Positions 55,250 through 63,572 of a stretch of 64,000 nt of DNA are shown piece after piece. The position numbers were made by a program, and so were the translations under genes. Every line of letters begins with the position of its first letter. The first letter of the stretch is position 1. The notes under the pieces were generated by a model. That model was not told the origin of the DNA and made no database searches. It was given only the letters and a program-made list of their open reading frames with translations. Source of the DNA: JBMYTN01 sp049604415 (lineage in GTDB: Bacteria > Pseudomonadota > Alphaproteobacteria > Rhodospirillales > Rhodospirillaceae); contig JBMYTN010000011.1 in assembly GCA_049604415.1 (NCBI GenBank), forward strand, positions 46,014-110,013, written 5' to 3'.

Positions 55250-55718
55250 CAGCTCGCCTCCACTCGATCAGAACGCCTTCAAATCGGCCCTGGCCGTGCT
55301 CATTGGCCCAAAAAAAGCTCATCTGCTCCAACGCCACAGCGCGCCGCGCCTGATATGGCAAAGCCGCATTGCATTCCGCTTGTTTTTTGCTGAATAGGTC
55401 CGGGCTATAAAAGAGTGGATCGAAACCATCACTGATCGCAAAGTCCTCCCGCTCCGCGAGCGACAATGGAATCGCGTTAATCACGATTTTCGTGATCTCA
55501 CCGAGATCACTAACCTTAATCTCGATATGTTTGACGCTAGCGCAGATCGGGTCGGGGTCTAACAGCTTGCGGCAATATTTCGTGCGCATTCCCGTATAGA
55601 TCTGCACCGGTTCACCAACCCGGGCATGTCGTTTGCGGCCAAGGGCGCGCACTGTTTGGGCCTTAAAACCGGTCTCAACCTGTTTTGCGAAGCCCGCTCG
55701 GAACGAATAGGCTACCAT
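55242..55718 (-). CDS. ASCH-domain-like protein
   Basis: A 158-residue protein: MVAYSFRAGFAKQVETGFKAQTVRALGRKRHARVGEPVQIYTGMRTKYCRKLLDP. This is the ASCH layout (beta strand, QTxR, GxxxxIYTGMRT). ASCH/PUA-fold proteins bind modified nucleosides or RNA. It overlaps the upstream stop as TAATG and the DUF5131 gene by eight bases. Confidence 0.72.
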   Translation of the reverse strand: MVAYSFRAGFAKQVETGFKAQTVRALGRKRHARVGEPVQIYTGMRTKYCRKLLDPDPICASVKHIEIKVSDLGEITKIVINAIPLSLAEREDFAISDGFDPLFYSPDLFSKKQAECNAALPYQARRAVALEQMSFFWANEHGQGRFEGVLIEWRRADG

Positions 55719-55954
55719 TACCGCCTCCGCCAAACTGTGACAGCCCGGCCCTCGCGGGGATCAACCACGACCGTCAGAAACCCAAACAAAGACGTTTTGA
55801 CTTTGACCTTTGCGCGAGGCAGGAGGGGAAGCGCAAAGCGGGGGGATATACGAAGGATCCTTTGCTCCATCGCATCAGCCTCAGGGGCGATCATCCCCAA
55901 GCGTTTCCACGCCCGGTCATAGAAGTGCAGGGTCATGGGATGGCAATGGCTCAT
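55718..55954 (-). CDS. Small basic phage protein
   Basis: A 78-residue protein with no recognised family: MSHCHPMTLHFYDRAWKRLGMI, then a basic and beta-rich C-terminus (KVKVKTSLFGFLTVVVDPREGRAVTVW). It overlaps GemA by four bases and the ASCH-like gene by one, so it belongs to the same polycistronic message. Confidence 0.55.
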   Translation of the reverse strand: MSHCHPMTLHFYDRAWKRLGMIAPEADAMEQRILRISPRFALPLLPRAKVKVKTSLFGFLTVVVDPREGRAVTVWRRR

Positions 55955-56505
55955 GGCGCCATGCCTTTGGCTTTTCGCAGACGCCGCCCCAACCGCCGAA
56001 TGGTCGTATCGGTGGGCTCTTCATCTCTCTCGCCAGTAGCTTCGCCGCGTTTATGCAAGGCTCGGATCTGTGCCTGCACTACGGCCAATCGCGGATCTTT
56101 CACCGCCCAATCGACGCCTGCCGCCCTAGCAAGCCAGCCCTTGAGGGCTTCCGCTACCGGCTTGGCATCATCCGCATTCCACAACCACTTTTCGTGGTGG
56201 ATCTTACACTGCCTCAGCACGAATGCCCGCAGGGCCTGATCATCTTTGGTCCACGTGATCCCCAACCAATAAGCAGAAATCCATAGCGCCTTGATCTTCC
56301 GGACCTGTGGCGGATCTTTGCTCTTCCGGCTTTGGGCATCACCTGACAATCGCTCCAAATGGGCGAGGACAAAAGAGCGATCTTTGGGCGACATATCTCG
56401 AAGGGATGTCTTGCCCGTCACCTTTTTATAGATGTCGCGCCGCATGTCTTCATTCAGGCCAGCTTTTGCCGCAGCAGCGTAAATTGCTTTGTAAGGGTTG
56501 CTCAT
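55951..56505 (-). CDS. gemA: GemA-like regulatory protein (Mu gp16, DUF1018)
   Basis: A 184-residue protein: IYAAAAKAGLNEDMRRDIYKKVTGKTSLRDMSPKDRSFVLAHLERL, then KIKALWISAYWLGITWTKDDQALRAFVLRQ and the C-terminal coiled region KPVAEALKGWLAR. This is the DUF1018/GemA pattern. In Mu, GemA alters host gene expression and gyrase activity. Upstream and downstream genes overlap it by four bases. Confidence 0.85.
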   Translation of the reverse strand: MSNPYKAIYAAAAKAGLNEDMRRDIYKKVTGKTSLRDMSPKDRSFVLAHLERLSGDAQSRKSKDPPQVRKIKALWISAYWLGITWTKDDQALRAFVLRQCKIHHEKWLWNADDAKPVAEALKGWLARAAGVDWAVKDPRLAVVQAQIRALHKRGEATGERDEEPTDTTIRRLGRRLRKAKGMAP

Positions 56506-56978
56506 AGCTTCGCTGCCTTCGCCTTGGCAGTGCTGCCACCTCTAGCCCCGGCGCGCGCAGCCGTAGCCTTCTTCCATGCCGTGACGTTGCCGATTTTCCT
56601 GGCACTGACCTCCGGAACCTCAACACCCCGCTCGACCAGATCGACCATGAGTCCGGGTGGATACTTTTTGCAGAGCCCTGCGGTAATGGCCCGCTCGATC
56701 TCAGCCTCACGCGTTGTGTCACTAGCCTTTTCGGGCGCAATCACGGTTGGATAGGGGGCCGGTGGAGGGGTGACACTGACCTTTGCAGGCTTTTGCTGTG
56801 GTTCGTTCGGGGCCTTTTTCGCGGGCACTGGTGGGCCAAGTTCGGTGCCCTTTCCTTCAACGCTCTTCCGTTGCGTAGCCGCCAACTGAACGATATTCGC
56901 GATCTCTTGCCGTGCGTCGCCGGGAGACATCATAGCGAGATGACCTGCAATCAGGTGCCGTTCCAGGTCAGTCAACAT
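56502..56978 (-). CDS. Phage protein, charged, unknown function
   Basis: A 158-residue protein with an N-terminal helical domain (MLTDLERHLIAGHLAMMSPGDARQEIANIVQLA), a proline-rich linker (about residues 50-80) and a helical, alanine/lysine-rich basic C-terminus. ATG 56978 has GGGAGG upstream. It is tied by overlap to both neighbours. It may bind nucleic acid. Confidence 0.55.
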   Translation of the reverse strand: MLTDLERHLIAGHLAMMSPGDARQEIANIVQLAATQRKSVEGKGTELGPPVPAKKAPNEPQQKPAKVSVTPPPAPYPTVIAPEKASDTTREAEIERAITAGLCKKYPPGLMVDLVERGVEVPEVSARKIGNVTAWKKATAARAGARGGSTAKAKAAKL

Positions 56979-57493
56979 GACCCGTCCTCCCAATCAATTT
57001 TCGTGTAACCCATGTTCTTCAGGCCTGCGACAAATGCGGCCTTAAGCCTGCCCATCAGCCACGTTTTGACAAACGGCCTAACTTTGATCCGCACCGTTGC
57101 GCAGCCAGCGCCCTCGAAATTGAGAGGGGCTATCCAGTTGCGATAATCGGCCTCCGACATTCCAGCCAACTGGAACGCTTCCCAGCGCTCATCCGGAGCC
57201 GGGACGCCCTCTTTGGCCGTCTCATCCAGAGCGCTATCGGTTGGCAGGTAATCAACAAAGCGGCCCTGCGAGAGCCAAGTGCGCGTATGCGGCAGGAACT
57301 TCGGGTCCAAACCATCAAGGTCCGGAGATTGCGCAAACCGTTGTGCGGCGGCGGTCAAGTCACCAGCGCTATATTTCCTCCGCACCTTCTTCCATTCCCT
57401 GAAGGCGGTGAATTTCGGATTGCCTCCAGACCGCGTTGGATAGGCTGACCAAAAGGTCTCGAATTCCTTCGGATATTCATTGCGAGGAGCCAT
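56972..57493 (-). CDS. Phage protein, possible replication accessory
   Basis: A 173-residue protein. EFETFWSAYPTRSGGNPKFTAFREWKKVRRKYSAGDLTAAAQRFAQS with HTRTWLSQGRFVDYL resembles the C-terminal part of phage replication (O/DnaT-like) proteins, where FWxAYPxR and TWLxQGRW are frequent. A second domain (about residues 105-170) resembles the DnaA N-terminal-like fold (MSEADYRNWIAPLNFEG, VKTWLMGRLKAAF). Function is inferred weakly. Confidence 0.55.
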   Translation of the reverse strand: MAPRNEYPKEFETFWSAYPTRSGGNPKFTAFREWKKVRRKYSAGDLTAAAQRFAQSPDLDGLDPKFLPHTRTWLSQGRFVDYLPTDSALDETAKEGVPAPDERWEAFQLAGMSEADYRNWIAPLNFEGAGCATVRIKVRPFVKTWLMGRLKAAFVAGLKNMGYTKIDWEDGSC

Positions 57494-57496
57494 CTT

Positions 57497-57745
57497 TTAA
57501 CGCTCCTCCCGGCCATAAGCGCGCCGGTTGACAGCGGCGGCAAGGTCTTGCCAACGGCCGTCGTAGAGGTCGAGCAGTTCATCAGGATCAGCAATCCGGA
57601 CATTCTGGACGTCGTTGACCAGCCGATCGATCCCGTCGCGTAGGGCGCGGCGCGACCGCGTCATTTCCTTCTGACGCGGACAAACCTGCGAGGCGGGCCC
57701 CAAAAGAGCCTGAACGCCTGCTTTAATGTCAGCCGGGCGCGCCAT
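57497..57745 (-). CDS. Small phage protein, unknown
   Basis: An 82-residue, mostly helical basic protein (MARPADIKAGVQALLGPASQVCPRQKEMTRSRRALRDGIDRLV). The start ATG 57745 follows AGGAGGTGGGG; it overlaps the preceding gene's stop. No family is recognised. Confidence 0.55.
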   Translation of the reverse strand: MARPADIKAGVQALLGPASQVCPRQKEMTRSRRALRDGIDRLVNDVQNVRIADPDELLDLYDGRWQDLAAAVNRRAYGREER

Positions 57746-58032
57746 CACCCCACCTCCTGTGCCACAACAGCAAGGCTGAGGGTATTCAGCGATTTGGTTG
57801 GCGGCGCGGTGTCCACGCCCTTTAGAATTGCCAGCGCCTCAGCCACGGCTATTTCCGGCGTCACCGGACCGGCAAGCAGCTTCCGCAGTACATCCGCCTG
57901 AACCTCGCCAAGCCAATAGCGGCCCTGTCGATCTCTAAGTACCGGCCTTCCGGTCTCTGGATCTCCAACCCGCGCAATCTCTTCGGCAATCACCAGTTTT
58001 CGGTTGTGAACAAAGCGCCACTCAGTTGTCAT
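57745..58032 (-). CDS. Small phage protein, unknown
   Basis: A 95-residue protein: MTTEWRFVHNRKLVIAEEIARVGDPETGRPVLRDRQGRYWLGEVQADVLRKLL. It has no known domain. The GDPETGRPVLRDRQGRYWLG stretch could be a beta hairpin. It overlaps both neighbours. Confidence 0.55.
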   Translation of the reverse strand: MTTEWRFVHNRKLVIAEEIARVGDPETGRPVLRDRQGRYWLGEVQADVLRKLLAGPVTPEIAVAEALAILKGVDTAPPTKSLNTLSLAVVAQEVG

Positions 58033-58270
58033 TGCTCAAGCCTCCCTCAATAACAGACAGCTTTGGAGGCCCGCTGTTCAGCGATAGCAGCGCCGCATGG
58101 GCATCTTTCAGGGCGGCTTCCGTGGCTTCAGCGGCCTCTAGAGCATCGGTCAAGGCATCCGAAATTTCCGAGAGGGCTTCTGGCGGCACTGCCCTGCCGG
58201 CTTCGGCATACAGGGCCGCTGCGTCTCGGATAAACCGAAGCGAGGCACAAAGGGTGAACAAATCAGACAT
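58022..58270 (-). CDS. Small helical phage protein, unknown
   Basis: An 82-residue, alanine-rich helical protein (MSDLFTLCASLRFIRDAAALYAEAGRAVPPEALSEISDALTDALEAAE). ATG 58270 overlaps the HTH gene by eight bases. The frame is open to 58384, but those extra residues have unusual composition. No family is recognised. Confidence 0.5.
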   Translation of the reverse strand: MSDLFTLCASLRFIRDAAALYAEAGRAVPPEALSEISDALTDALEAAEATEAALKDAHAALLSLNSGPPKLSVIEGGLSNDN

Positions 58271-58616
58271 GGGCCGGCTCCAAATCTTCGTTCTTTGGGC
58301 AGACTTGACAGGCAAGCCAATGGCGCAGCTTGTCGGGATCACTTTGGGACATAGCCGCAGTTCGATATCCTGCACACGCATCATCGGTTATGCGGGCAGC
58401 CAAATGCGGACAATCGACGCCGCCAAAAAGGTAGTCAGCGAGCGCTTTCTCCAGTTTTTCCGTGTTTGCTGGATAGCCGCCATTCAAGTAGCTGCTAACC
58501 GTGGGGCGCTTGTATCCGATAGCCTCCGCCAACGCCTTCACACCACCACGACCACCGTTCTTGGCGTTATGGTCTCGAACGTATTCCAACGCCGCATCTT
58601 TCAGGTTTAGCTGCAC
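58263..58616 (-). CDS. Helix-turn-helix phage protein with a cysteine-rich C-terminus
   Basis: A 117-residue protein. GGVKALAEAIGYKRPTVSSYLNGGYPANTEKLEKALADYL is an XRE-type helix-turn-helix (residues 25-60). The C-terminal part has four cysteines in CPH, CAG and ACQVCPK, so it may bind zinc; Mu-like phages have similar small DNA-binding proteins in the early operon. The gene overlaps the upstream winged-helix gene by 10 bases. Confidence 0.68.
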   Translation of the reverse strand: MQLNLKDAALEYVRDHNAKNGGRGGVKALAEAIGYKRPTVSSYLNGGYPANTEKLEKALADYLFGGVDCPHLAARITDDACAGYRTAAMSQSDPDKLRHWLACQVCPKNEDLEPAHV

Positions 58617-59161
58617 GGCAGAACCTCCCGAGTGTTCGGGTCATAGACCACTTGGCGGCGACGGCTAAAGCGAGGAGCTTTAGGACCGATGTCTTTGATC
58701 AGCAGGTAGCGCGCTTCTCTACCATTGAAGCGCTTTAGTATTCCTGCCCGGCATAACGCAGCGCAGTATCTTCGGATCTCATCTTCGCCCGTTGCTTCGT
58801 GACGGACTGCAAGCTCGGCAAGGTCAGCAACTGAGAACTTGTGGCCGCTGGCCAAGATTGCTCGCCATGTCCTCGCAGGCAGGTCATCCGCCTCGACCGG
58901 CGCACCATCAATCGGAGACGAGCAAGGCCGCAGAGGGGCACAATCGATTTTGGCGCCTGAGGCTAGAAACGCATGACCTTCAGGGCTCAACTGAAAACAT
59001 CCCCTCTCAACGCGATCAACGAAGGACCGCGAGACGAGTTTACCGATTGCTTGGGTGACCTGTTTTGATGCAAGACTCGTTGCTCTCACGATCTCTTCTG
59101 TCGTCAAGCAAGTCTTACCGGGGAGCGCTGCAAGGATCTGGTTTTGGTGATCGGCACTCAT
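58607..59161 (-). CDS. Phage winged-helix protein
   Basis: A 184-residue protein with two probable winged helices, at residues 1-65 (ILAALPGKTCLTTEEIVRATSLASKQVTQAIGKLVSRSFVDRVERGCFQLSPEGHAFLASG) and 95-150 (TWRAILASGHKFSVADLAELAVRHEATGEDEIRRYCAALCRAGIL). It follows the MuB-like gene with an ATGA overlap. It is probably a DNA-binding accessory or regulatory protein. Confidence 0.65.
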   Translation of the reverse strand: MSADHQNQILAALPGKTCLTTEEIVRATSLASKQVTQAIGKLVSRSFVDRVERGCFQLSPEGHAFLASGAKIDCAPLRPCSSPIDGAPVEADDLPARTWRAILASGHKFSVADLAELAVRHEATGEDEIRRYCAALCRAGILKRFNGREARYLLIKDIGPKAPRFSRRRQVVYDPNTREVLPCS

Positions 59162-59916
59162 GACTCTGGCACCACCACTGGATTTGCATCCCTATCCACA
59201 AATAATTCGGTTCCGGCCATCGCCTGAATACTGGCATTTCCACCATTTCTGCGACCAAACCTGTCAACCTTCTTTAGTGCGTCCACGATTTCGCGAGAAT
59301 ATCCACCGGAATATTCCCAAATGTACTCAATCAATCGCTCTTCTATTTGTACGCCCGGCGCTTTAACCTCGGCAAGCTTCCGAATGTCTTCAACTGAGAG
59401 CGTTTTAAATTCGATCAAATGAGTTCTAGAAAACACTGCCTTATGCTTTTTTAATTCTTTATTTGCCCTCTCCATTCCAAACATAAGAAACGGCGCTTCA
59501 AGAATGTCTGAAAGATCCCGAATAGTTTCTAGAACATCTTGATTTCTGAGCGCATGGTCAATTTCATCAATGATCACACAAAACGGCTTGCCGGTTCTTT
59601 GTGCCTGTTGGTGTTGCTGCCCCAAAACTCTTATGGCCTGTGCAAACATTTTTTCCATTCGGCCTTCGGGCTCAACAGAGAAGGCATCAAGAAGTTCCCG
59701 CATCATCCAAGATGCCGTCCACTTCCTTTTGGCCCGAATACGGTAAACATATTGGTTCTGTGTATGAAACCACATCGAAAACTTAGTTTTGGACACACCA
59801 GAGCTTCCATAGACTAATACGAGGCACTTTTCACGCGCCCCACGGTCTTCCAATTCAGTAAAGAGGGTGAGAACTCTTTGAACATTCTCGGTTACAGCAA
59901 AAGTTTTCGTACTCAT
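59158..59916 (-). CDS. MuB-like transposition target-selection ATPase
   Basis: A 252-residue AAA+ ATPase. Walker A is GSSGVSKT (residues 37-44), where K43 and T44 replace the canonical GKT/S by SKT, as in some MuB/TniB-like proteins. Walker B is FCVIIDEID (112-120). In Mu, MuB binds DNA with ATP, picks target sites and stimulates MuA. It overlaps the transposase gene by four bases. The base composition is more AT-rich than in the neighbours. Confidence 0.88.
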   Translation of the reverse strand: MSTKTFAVTENVQRVLTLFTELEDRGAREKCLVLVYGSSGVSKTKFSMWFHTQNQYVYRIRAKRKWTASWMMRELLDAFSVEPEGRMEKMFAQAIRVLGQQHQQAQRTGKPFCVIIDEIDHALRNQDVLETIRDLSDILEAPFLMFGMERANKELKKHKAVFSRTHLIEFKTLSVEDIRKLAEVKAPGVQIEERLIEYIWEYSGGYSREIVDALKKVDRFGRRNGGNASIQAMAGTELFVDRDANPVVVPES

Positions 59917-62033
59917 GCGGCCTTTTCCTTTACTGAAGTAATCAATTCTTGGACGTCACGCACATCAATACCCACCGCATCAAGCTGAAGCCTGAAAACA
60001 TCGCGGCGGATCAATTCCGCAAATTCGCCAGCTTCGCGCGCTGTGACGTCGTCTCGATTTGACATCGCCCACTGCACCCATTCCAGATCGCTGCGGATCA
60101 CTGGCTTGCCGTCCGCATGTTTGGCGGGCAGTTCTAGTGGCTTCACGTCTGTAAGCTTGGCTGGCTGTGCTGGACGCGGCGGTGACGCTGTCACCGAGTG
60201 TTCTATGGTGCGGAAACCTGCGAGTTCCGCATCCGCATCGTCTATTCTGATTTTAGCCCGGCGCTTGGCGGCCTCAGTCCGTTTGATCTGAGCGCGTTCC
60301 AGCACTGATTGCGGCACATAAGCTGTTTTGTGGGAATCCCAACCAGCAACACAGATCAGGCGACCAACGTGATAGTCTTCAGGCGTCCGAACAATTTGCC
60401 GTACCCAGACTTGATTAGGGTCTGCAGCGCTGTAAGAAACCGCCACATCTTGTCCGTGATAGTCTTCCAGGTCCGGATGGTAGTATTTGTTTCCAAACAA
60501 CGAAATCAATGCTCTATTGGTTTTCCTGATCACCATCGGGCGCGCCAGATCCATCAGCAATTCAGGATCTGCTTGGGGCGGAAGATCTCCATCCGCTGCA
60601 AAGGCATTCCATGCCTCCATGGGCGTCGCATGCCGCTTGCGCCGTTGCGCCGGATCATAAAATTTTGGCAAGCCCTCGTGCTCGCGGCTGTTGTAGTCAT
60701 CCAGCTTATTCGCAACCCATCGGCAAAAAGCTTCCCACGATATGACTTCGTCTGAGTGTCCCGTTTGTCTGTGGGACCGCTTAATGCGCGCCACGAGCGA
60801 TTGGCCCGCTTCCTTGTCCATGTCACGTCCAAGATAGGACGATAATTCCTTGGCCTCTTCAGACCAAAACCGCTGAATACGCTCGATAACTCCCCGGGAA
60901 TGCGAGCGATCTGGTAAGCTGTCCATATTGAGGACACCCAAACGCTCCAGAACGCCAACCAACGAGTCATCAAACAAGACGTTATCGAAGCCGGGACCGT
61001 TATCGGTGTACCAAATGGCACAGATACCGCCGATCGCTGTGGCTGACACAAAGGCGTCGAGCGTGCAATGGGCTGACTCAGCGACACCGCAGGCAAAGCC
61101 AACAGCCCGGCGCGTTGCTAGGTCGAGAACCGTTACAACTTCTGGCTTAAACGGCTTGCCAGACAGCGGGTTTTCTACCCAAGCCCCGAAGGTCTTGCCG
61201 TCAGCCGTATAAATATCACCCGGCTTAAGCATAGACGTATCGCGGCTGACATAGCGCTGCATGGAGACCATGGCCCGAGCGCCCAAACGCTTTCTATTGC
61301 GTACCTGCGGCGGTAGTGTCGCGAGGAAGCGCCGAACCTGGTCGTATGATGGTTTGGCCACCGGTGCGTCAGACGGCCAACCACGCAGGCACTTGCGGAT
61401 ATTGTCTTTGGCTGGTGTCCAATACAGGCCCATGAACACCGACGCCCATTTCGGTATTTCCGGTGATTTCTTTGGGTAGGCTTTTGGAGCAACGGCCACC
61501 AAGATGTCACCACCGGATGCCCGTTCTTTTTCCCAATTGTAGAGGGTTGCGCGGCTGATTCCTTTGCGTGAACCCCGCTTGGCGCTTCCTTCGGTAATTG
61601 CTTTGGATACTCGTTCGGGCAGTTCACTGGCTTTTGACATCGCGATAAGCATGTCAGCAGCCTTAGACCTGCCAAATGTGACCGCGAGCCGATCCCACTC
61701 GGCAAGGACTGCAGATCTTGCTTCAGCGATCCGCCGCGCTGACGCTGGCAACTCACGGGCGTCAGTTTTCACCCCGGAGACCATGGGGCTCTGACGCTCA
61801 ACGACTGCAGGGACGTTGTCGGGTTCCATTATCGCTATTCGGGCGATCTCGATTTGCGCAGTTTTTGGCAAACAGGTGATCGGATATTCAGTAGGTCTGG
61901 GGCCTGCCCCACCGGTCTCGCGCTGACGACCAGCCCAGCCCTCAGCAGTTGCTTTTTTCGCGAGCCCTCGACGATCCGGAAGACCGGGCAACTTCATCTC
62001 AGCAATTTCGGCGATGGTGACGTGTGATCTCAT
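59913..62033 (-). CDS. MuA-like DDE transposase
   Basis: A 706-residue transposase. The N-terminal Mu-type DNA-binding part is MRSHVTIAEIAEMKLPGLPDRRGLAKKATAEGW, followed by a second HTH region (RKGISRATLYNWEKER). The rve catalytic core has D278 (YTADGKTFGAW), D344 (WYTDNGPGF) and E384 (RGVIERIQRFW). The C-terminal part with EYHGQDVAVSYS-like beta strands and the basic tail would bind MuB and target DNA. It cuts and joins phage ends. ATG 62033 overlaps the upstream stop (ATGA). Confidence 0.94.
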   Translation of the reverse strand: MRSHVTIAEIAEMKLPGLPDRRGLAKKATAEGWAGRQRETGGAGPRPTEYPITCLPKTAQIEIARIAIMEPDNVPAVVERQSPMVSGVKTDARELPASARRIAEARSAVLAEWDRLAVTFGRSKAADMLIAMSKASELPERVSKAITEGSAKRGSRKGISRATLYNWEKERASGGDILVAVAPKAYPKKSPEIPKWASVFMGLYWTPAKDNIRKCLRGWPSDAPVAKPSYDQVRRFLATLPPQVRNRKRLGARAMVSMQRYVSRDTSMLKPGDIYTADGKTFGAWVENPLSGKPFKPEVVTVLDLATRRAVGFACGVAESAHCTLDAFVSATAIGGICAIWYTDNGPGFDNVLFDDSLVGVLERLGVLNMDSLPDRSHSRGVIERIQRFWSEEAKELSSYLGRDMDKEAGQSLVARIKRSHRQTGHSDEVISWEAFCRWVANKLDDYNSREHEGLPKFYDPAQRRKRHATPMEAWNAFAADGDLPPQADPELLMDLARPMVIRKTNRALISLFGNKYYHPDLEDYHGQDVAVSYSAADPNQVWVRQIVRTPEDYHVGRLICVAGWDSHKTAYVPQSVLERAQIKRTEAAKRRAKIRIDDADAELAGFRTIEHSVTASPPRPAQPAKLTDVKPLELPAKHADGKPVIRSDLEWVQWAMSNRDDVTAREAGEFAELIRRDVFRLQLDAVGIDVRDVQELITSVKEKAA

Positions 62034-62479
62034 GATCGGCCCCGCCACTTCGCATTGGCTTCCTTCTGCAGCGCCCGTAATTGCTTAACCCGGTTGGCGA
62101 TTATTGATTCTTCAATAGCACCCAAAAAGTGCTCAGGAACAATCGCAAAGCCTAGCGGCGCCAATTCGGCTGCAATCACCCTCGGGTCCCCTGTCGCGGC
62201 AATCAATTCAATGGCTTTGGCCAAGGGAATATTGTTCTTTTCGCGACCTGGACTGGCCCAATTGTTAAGGACAGCCTCTGTAACGCCCAGTTTTTTGGCG
62301 ATCTCGGATCGTGTTTTCCCGCTTTCCCGAAGGGTTTCCGCGATCACTTGACTTATCCGCGCCTCGATGTCGGGGTGTAAACGGGCTGTGTCGCAGCGAT
62401 AGGCCACTTGCGGCGTTTCCATTGCGCCGATTGGATCAGCGCCAAACAAATCAAGTGTTTTGCTATCGCGATACCCCAT
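62030..62479 (-). CDS. Phage helix-turn-helix protein upstream of transposase
   Basis: A 149-residue protein. RSEIAKKLGVTEAVLNNWASPGREKNNIPLAKAIELIAATGD is a helix-turn-helix of the XRE/Cro type (about residues 57-98). A C-terminal helical tail (KQLRALQKEANAKW) follows. The place between Ner and the transposase suggests a role in early regulation. It overlaps the transposase by four bases. Confidence 0.7.
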   Translation of the reverse strand: MGYRDSKTLDLFGADPIGAMETPQVAYRCDTARLHPDIEARISQVIAETLRESGKTRSEIAKKLGVTEAVLNNWASPGREKNNIPLAKAIELIAATGDPRVIAAELAPLGFAIVPEHFLGAIEESIIANRVKQLRALQKEANAKWRGRS

Positions 62480-62670
62480 CAGACTGCCCCTACCGATTTG
62501 ACATCTGCCAAATTCTGCGAATCACAGCAGTAACCGGATGAGTTCCCGAATAACGAGATCCACCACCTTTGAATGCTTTGGTCGTTTAAGAAACGCAATC
62601 TGATGCGTTTTAAATGCGTGCTATTTCTTTTTCTATCGATCTCTGATCGAATTCTTTGGTGATCTGTCAT
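62479..62670 (-). CDS. Small basic ORF, unknown
   Basis: A 63-codon frame (MTDHQRIRSEIDRKRNSTHLK at its start) filling the gap between Ner and the next HTH gene. The start lies five bases after the ner stop and the stop overlaps the next start as TGATG, which is how other genes in this operon are joined. The protein is basic, with no family. It may instead be a chance frame. Confidence 0.4.
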   Translation of the reverse strand: MTDHQRIRSEIDRKRNSTHLKRIRLRFLNDQSIQRWWISLFGNSSGYCCDSQNLADVKSVGAV

Positions 62671-62675
62671 GATGC

Positions 62676-63041
62676 TCAGCCACCGCACTCTTTTTGCCGT
62701 GCACCAAGACCGCATGATGCGTTATCTTTTGGCCTAGTCGACACAGCGCGTACAGAACCGCGCTGGACCGGGATCCGCCCACCGTCCTCCCTGAAACGTT
62801 CGGGGAACAGCTTTTCAACGGATACGTCTAGTGCACTGGCCACAACCCGCTCTAGCCCTGCATTTGGGGAGACTAGACACGCTGACAAAGCCTGCGGCGT
62901 AACGCCTTCATCCCTAGCCAAGGACGAGAGGTTTTTCCCTCGTTTCCAAAGCTGATATTTGATGACCTCCCGTCTTTCGACGGGATTTTCTGGAATGTCA
63001 AAGGTTGTAGCTGCGCTTGTCATGACAAACAGAGTACGCAT
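62676..63041 (-). CDS. ner: Ner/Nlp-like DNA-binding protein
   Basis: A 121-residue protein. FDIPENPVERREVIKYQLWKRGKNLSSLARDEGVTPQALSACLVSPNAGLERVVASALDVSVEKLFPERF is the Ner/SfsB-type HTH. In Mu, Ner represses the early and repressor promoters. The C-terminal ~35 residues are an unrelated basic tail. ATG 63041 follows AGAGATGG; ATG 63023 is an alternative. It is the first gene of the early operon. Confidence 0.82.
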   Translation of the reverse strand: MRTLFVMTSAATTFDIPENPVERREVIKYQLWKRGKNLSSLARDEGVTPQALSACLVSPNAGLERVVASALDVSVEKLFPERFREDGGRIPVQRGSVRAVSTRPKDNASCGLGARQKECGG

Positions 63042-63083
63042 TTTGCCATCTCTGTCAAACGCATTTCGCCATGAGGTACGCAA
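63036..63083. promoter_or_regulatory. Immunity switch: repeated operator-like sites
   Basis: A direct repeat of 14 bases, ACGCATTTTGCCAT (63036-63049) and ACGCATTTCGCCAT (63059-63072), one mismatch apart, spaced 23 bp (about two helix turns). GTACGCA occurs again at 63076-63082. The region separates the divergent repressor and ner genes. GAGG at 63073-63076 is the repressor's ribosome site. Confidence 0.65.
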
Positions 63084-63572
63084 ATGAATACCGCAGACGA
63101 TCTCAATCAGCTTGACGCCTTGGCGATCATTGATCGCATGAAAGAAGCGGCTGAGACTTCTCTAGATACAGAGTTAGCTACGTATTTGGGCTTGCCAAAG
63201 ACGACGGTTTCTTCGTGGCGACGAAGAAAAACAATCCCTTATTCTGACTGTGTAAGGCTTAGTTACATGACTGGCCAGCCAGTTGATTGGATTTTAACTG
63301 GTCGCACCCCGGAAGTTACAAAGAGTATTTGGGAATCCAATATTGATCTAGACCTTCTAACTCTGTTTGTTTTTTCTAATATAAACAGTTTTCCAGATGT
63401 AGAAGATATGGACCAATATAGTCGCGCTGAATTGATCACAAGAAATGCTGTGCGGTTGTACATCAAACACATGGCGACAATGCGCAAATTGCAATCCGAG
63501 AAGTCTGTTTCCCGCGATGCATATTTAGAGATCTTAAAAACCACTATCTTTGAGGAGGTTTCTGGAAACTAG
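63084..63572 (+). CDS. CI-type phage repressor
   Basis: A 162-residue protein, the only prophage gene on the plus strand among those called. LATYLGLPKTTVSSWRRRKTIPYSDCVRLSYMTGQPVDWILTG is the phage CI repressor HTH (residues 31-75). The C-terminal domain is helical and has no S24 peptidase Ser/Lys dyad, so it would not self-cleave by the LexA route. It probably holds the lysogenic state by binding the sites at 63036-63083. The AT-rich codons contrast with its neighbours. Confidence 0.82.
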   Translation: MNTADDLNQLDALAIIDRMKEAAETSLDTELATYLGLPKTTVSSWRRRKTIPYSDCVRLSYMTGQPVDWILTGRTPEVTKSIWESNIDLDLLTLFVFSNINSFPDVEDMDQYSRAELITRNAVRLYIKHMATMRKLQSEKSVSRDAYLEILKTTIFEEVSGN

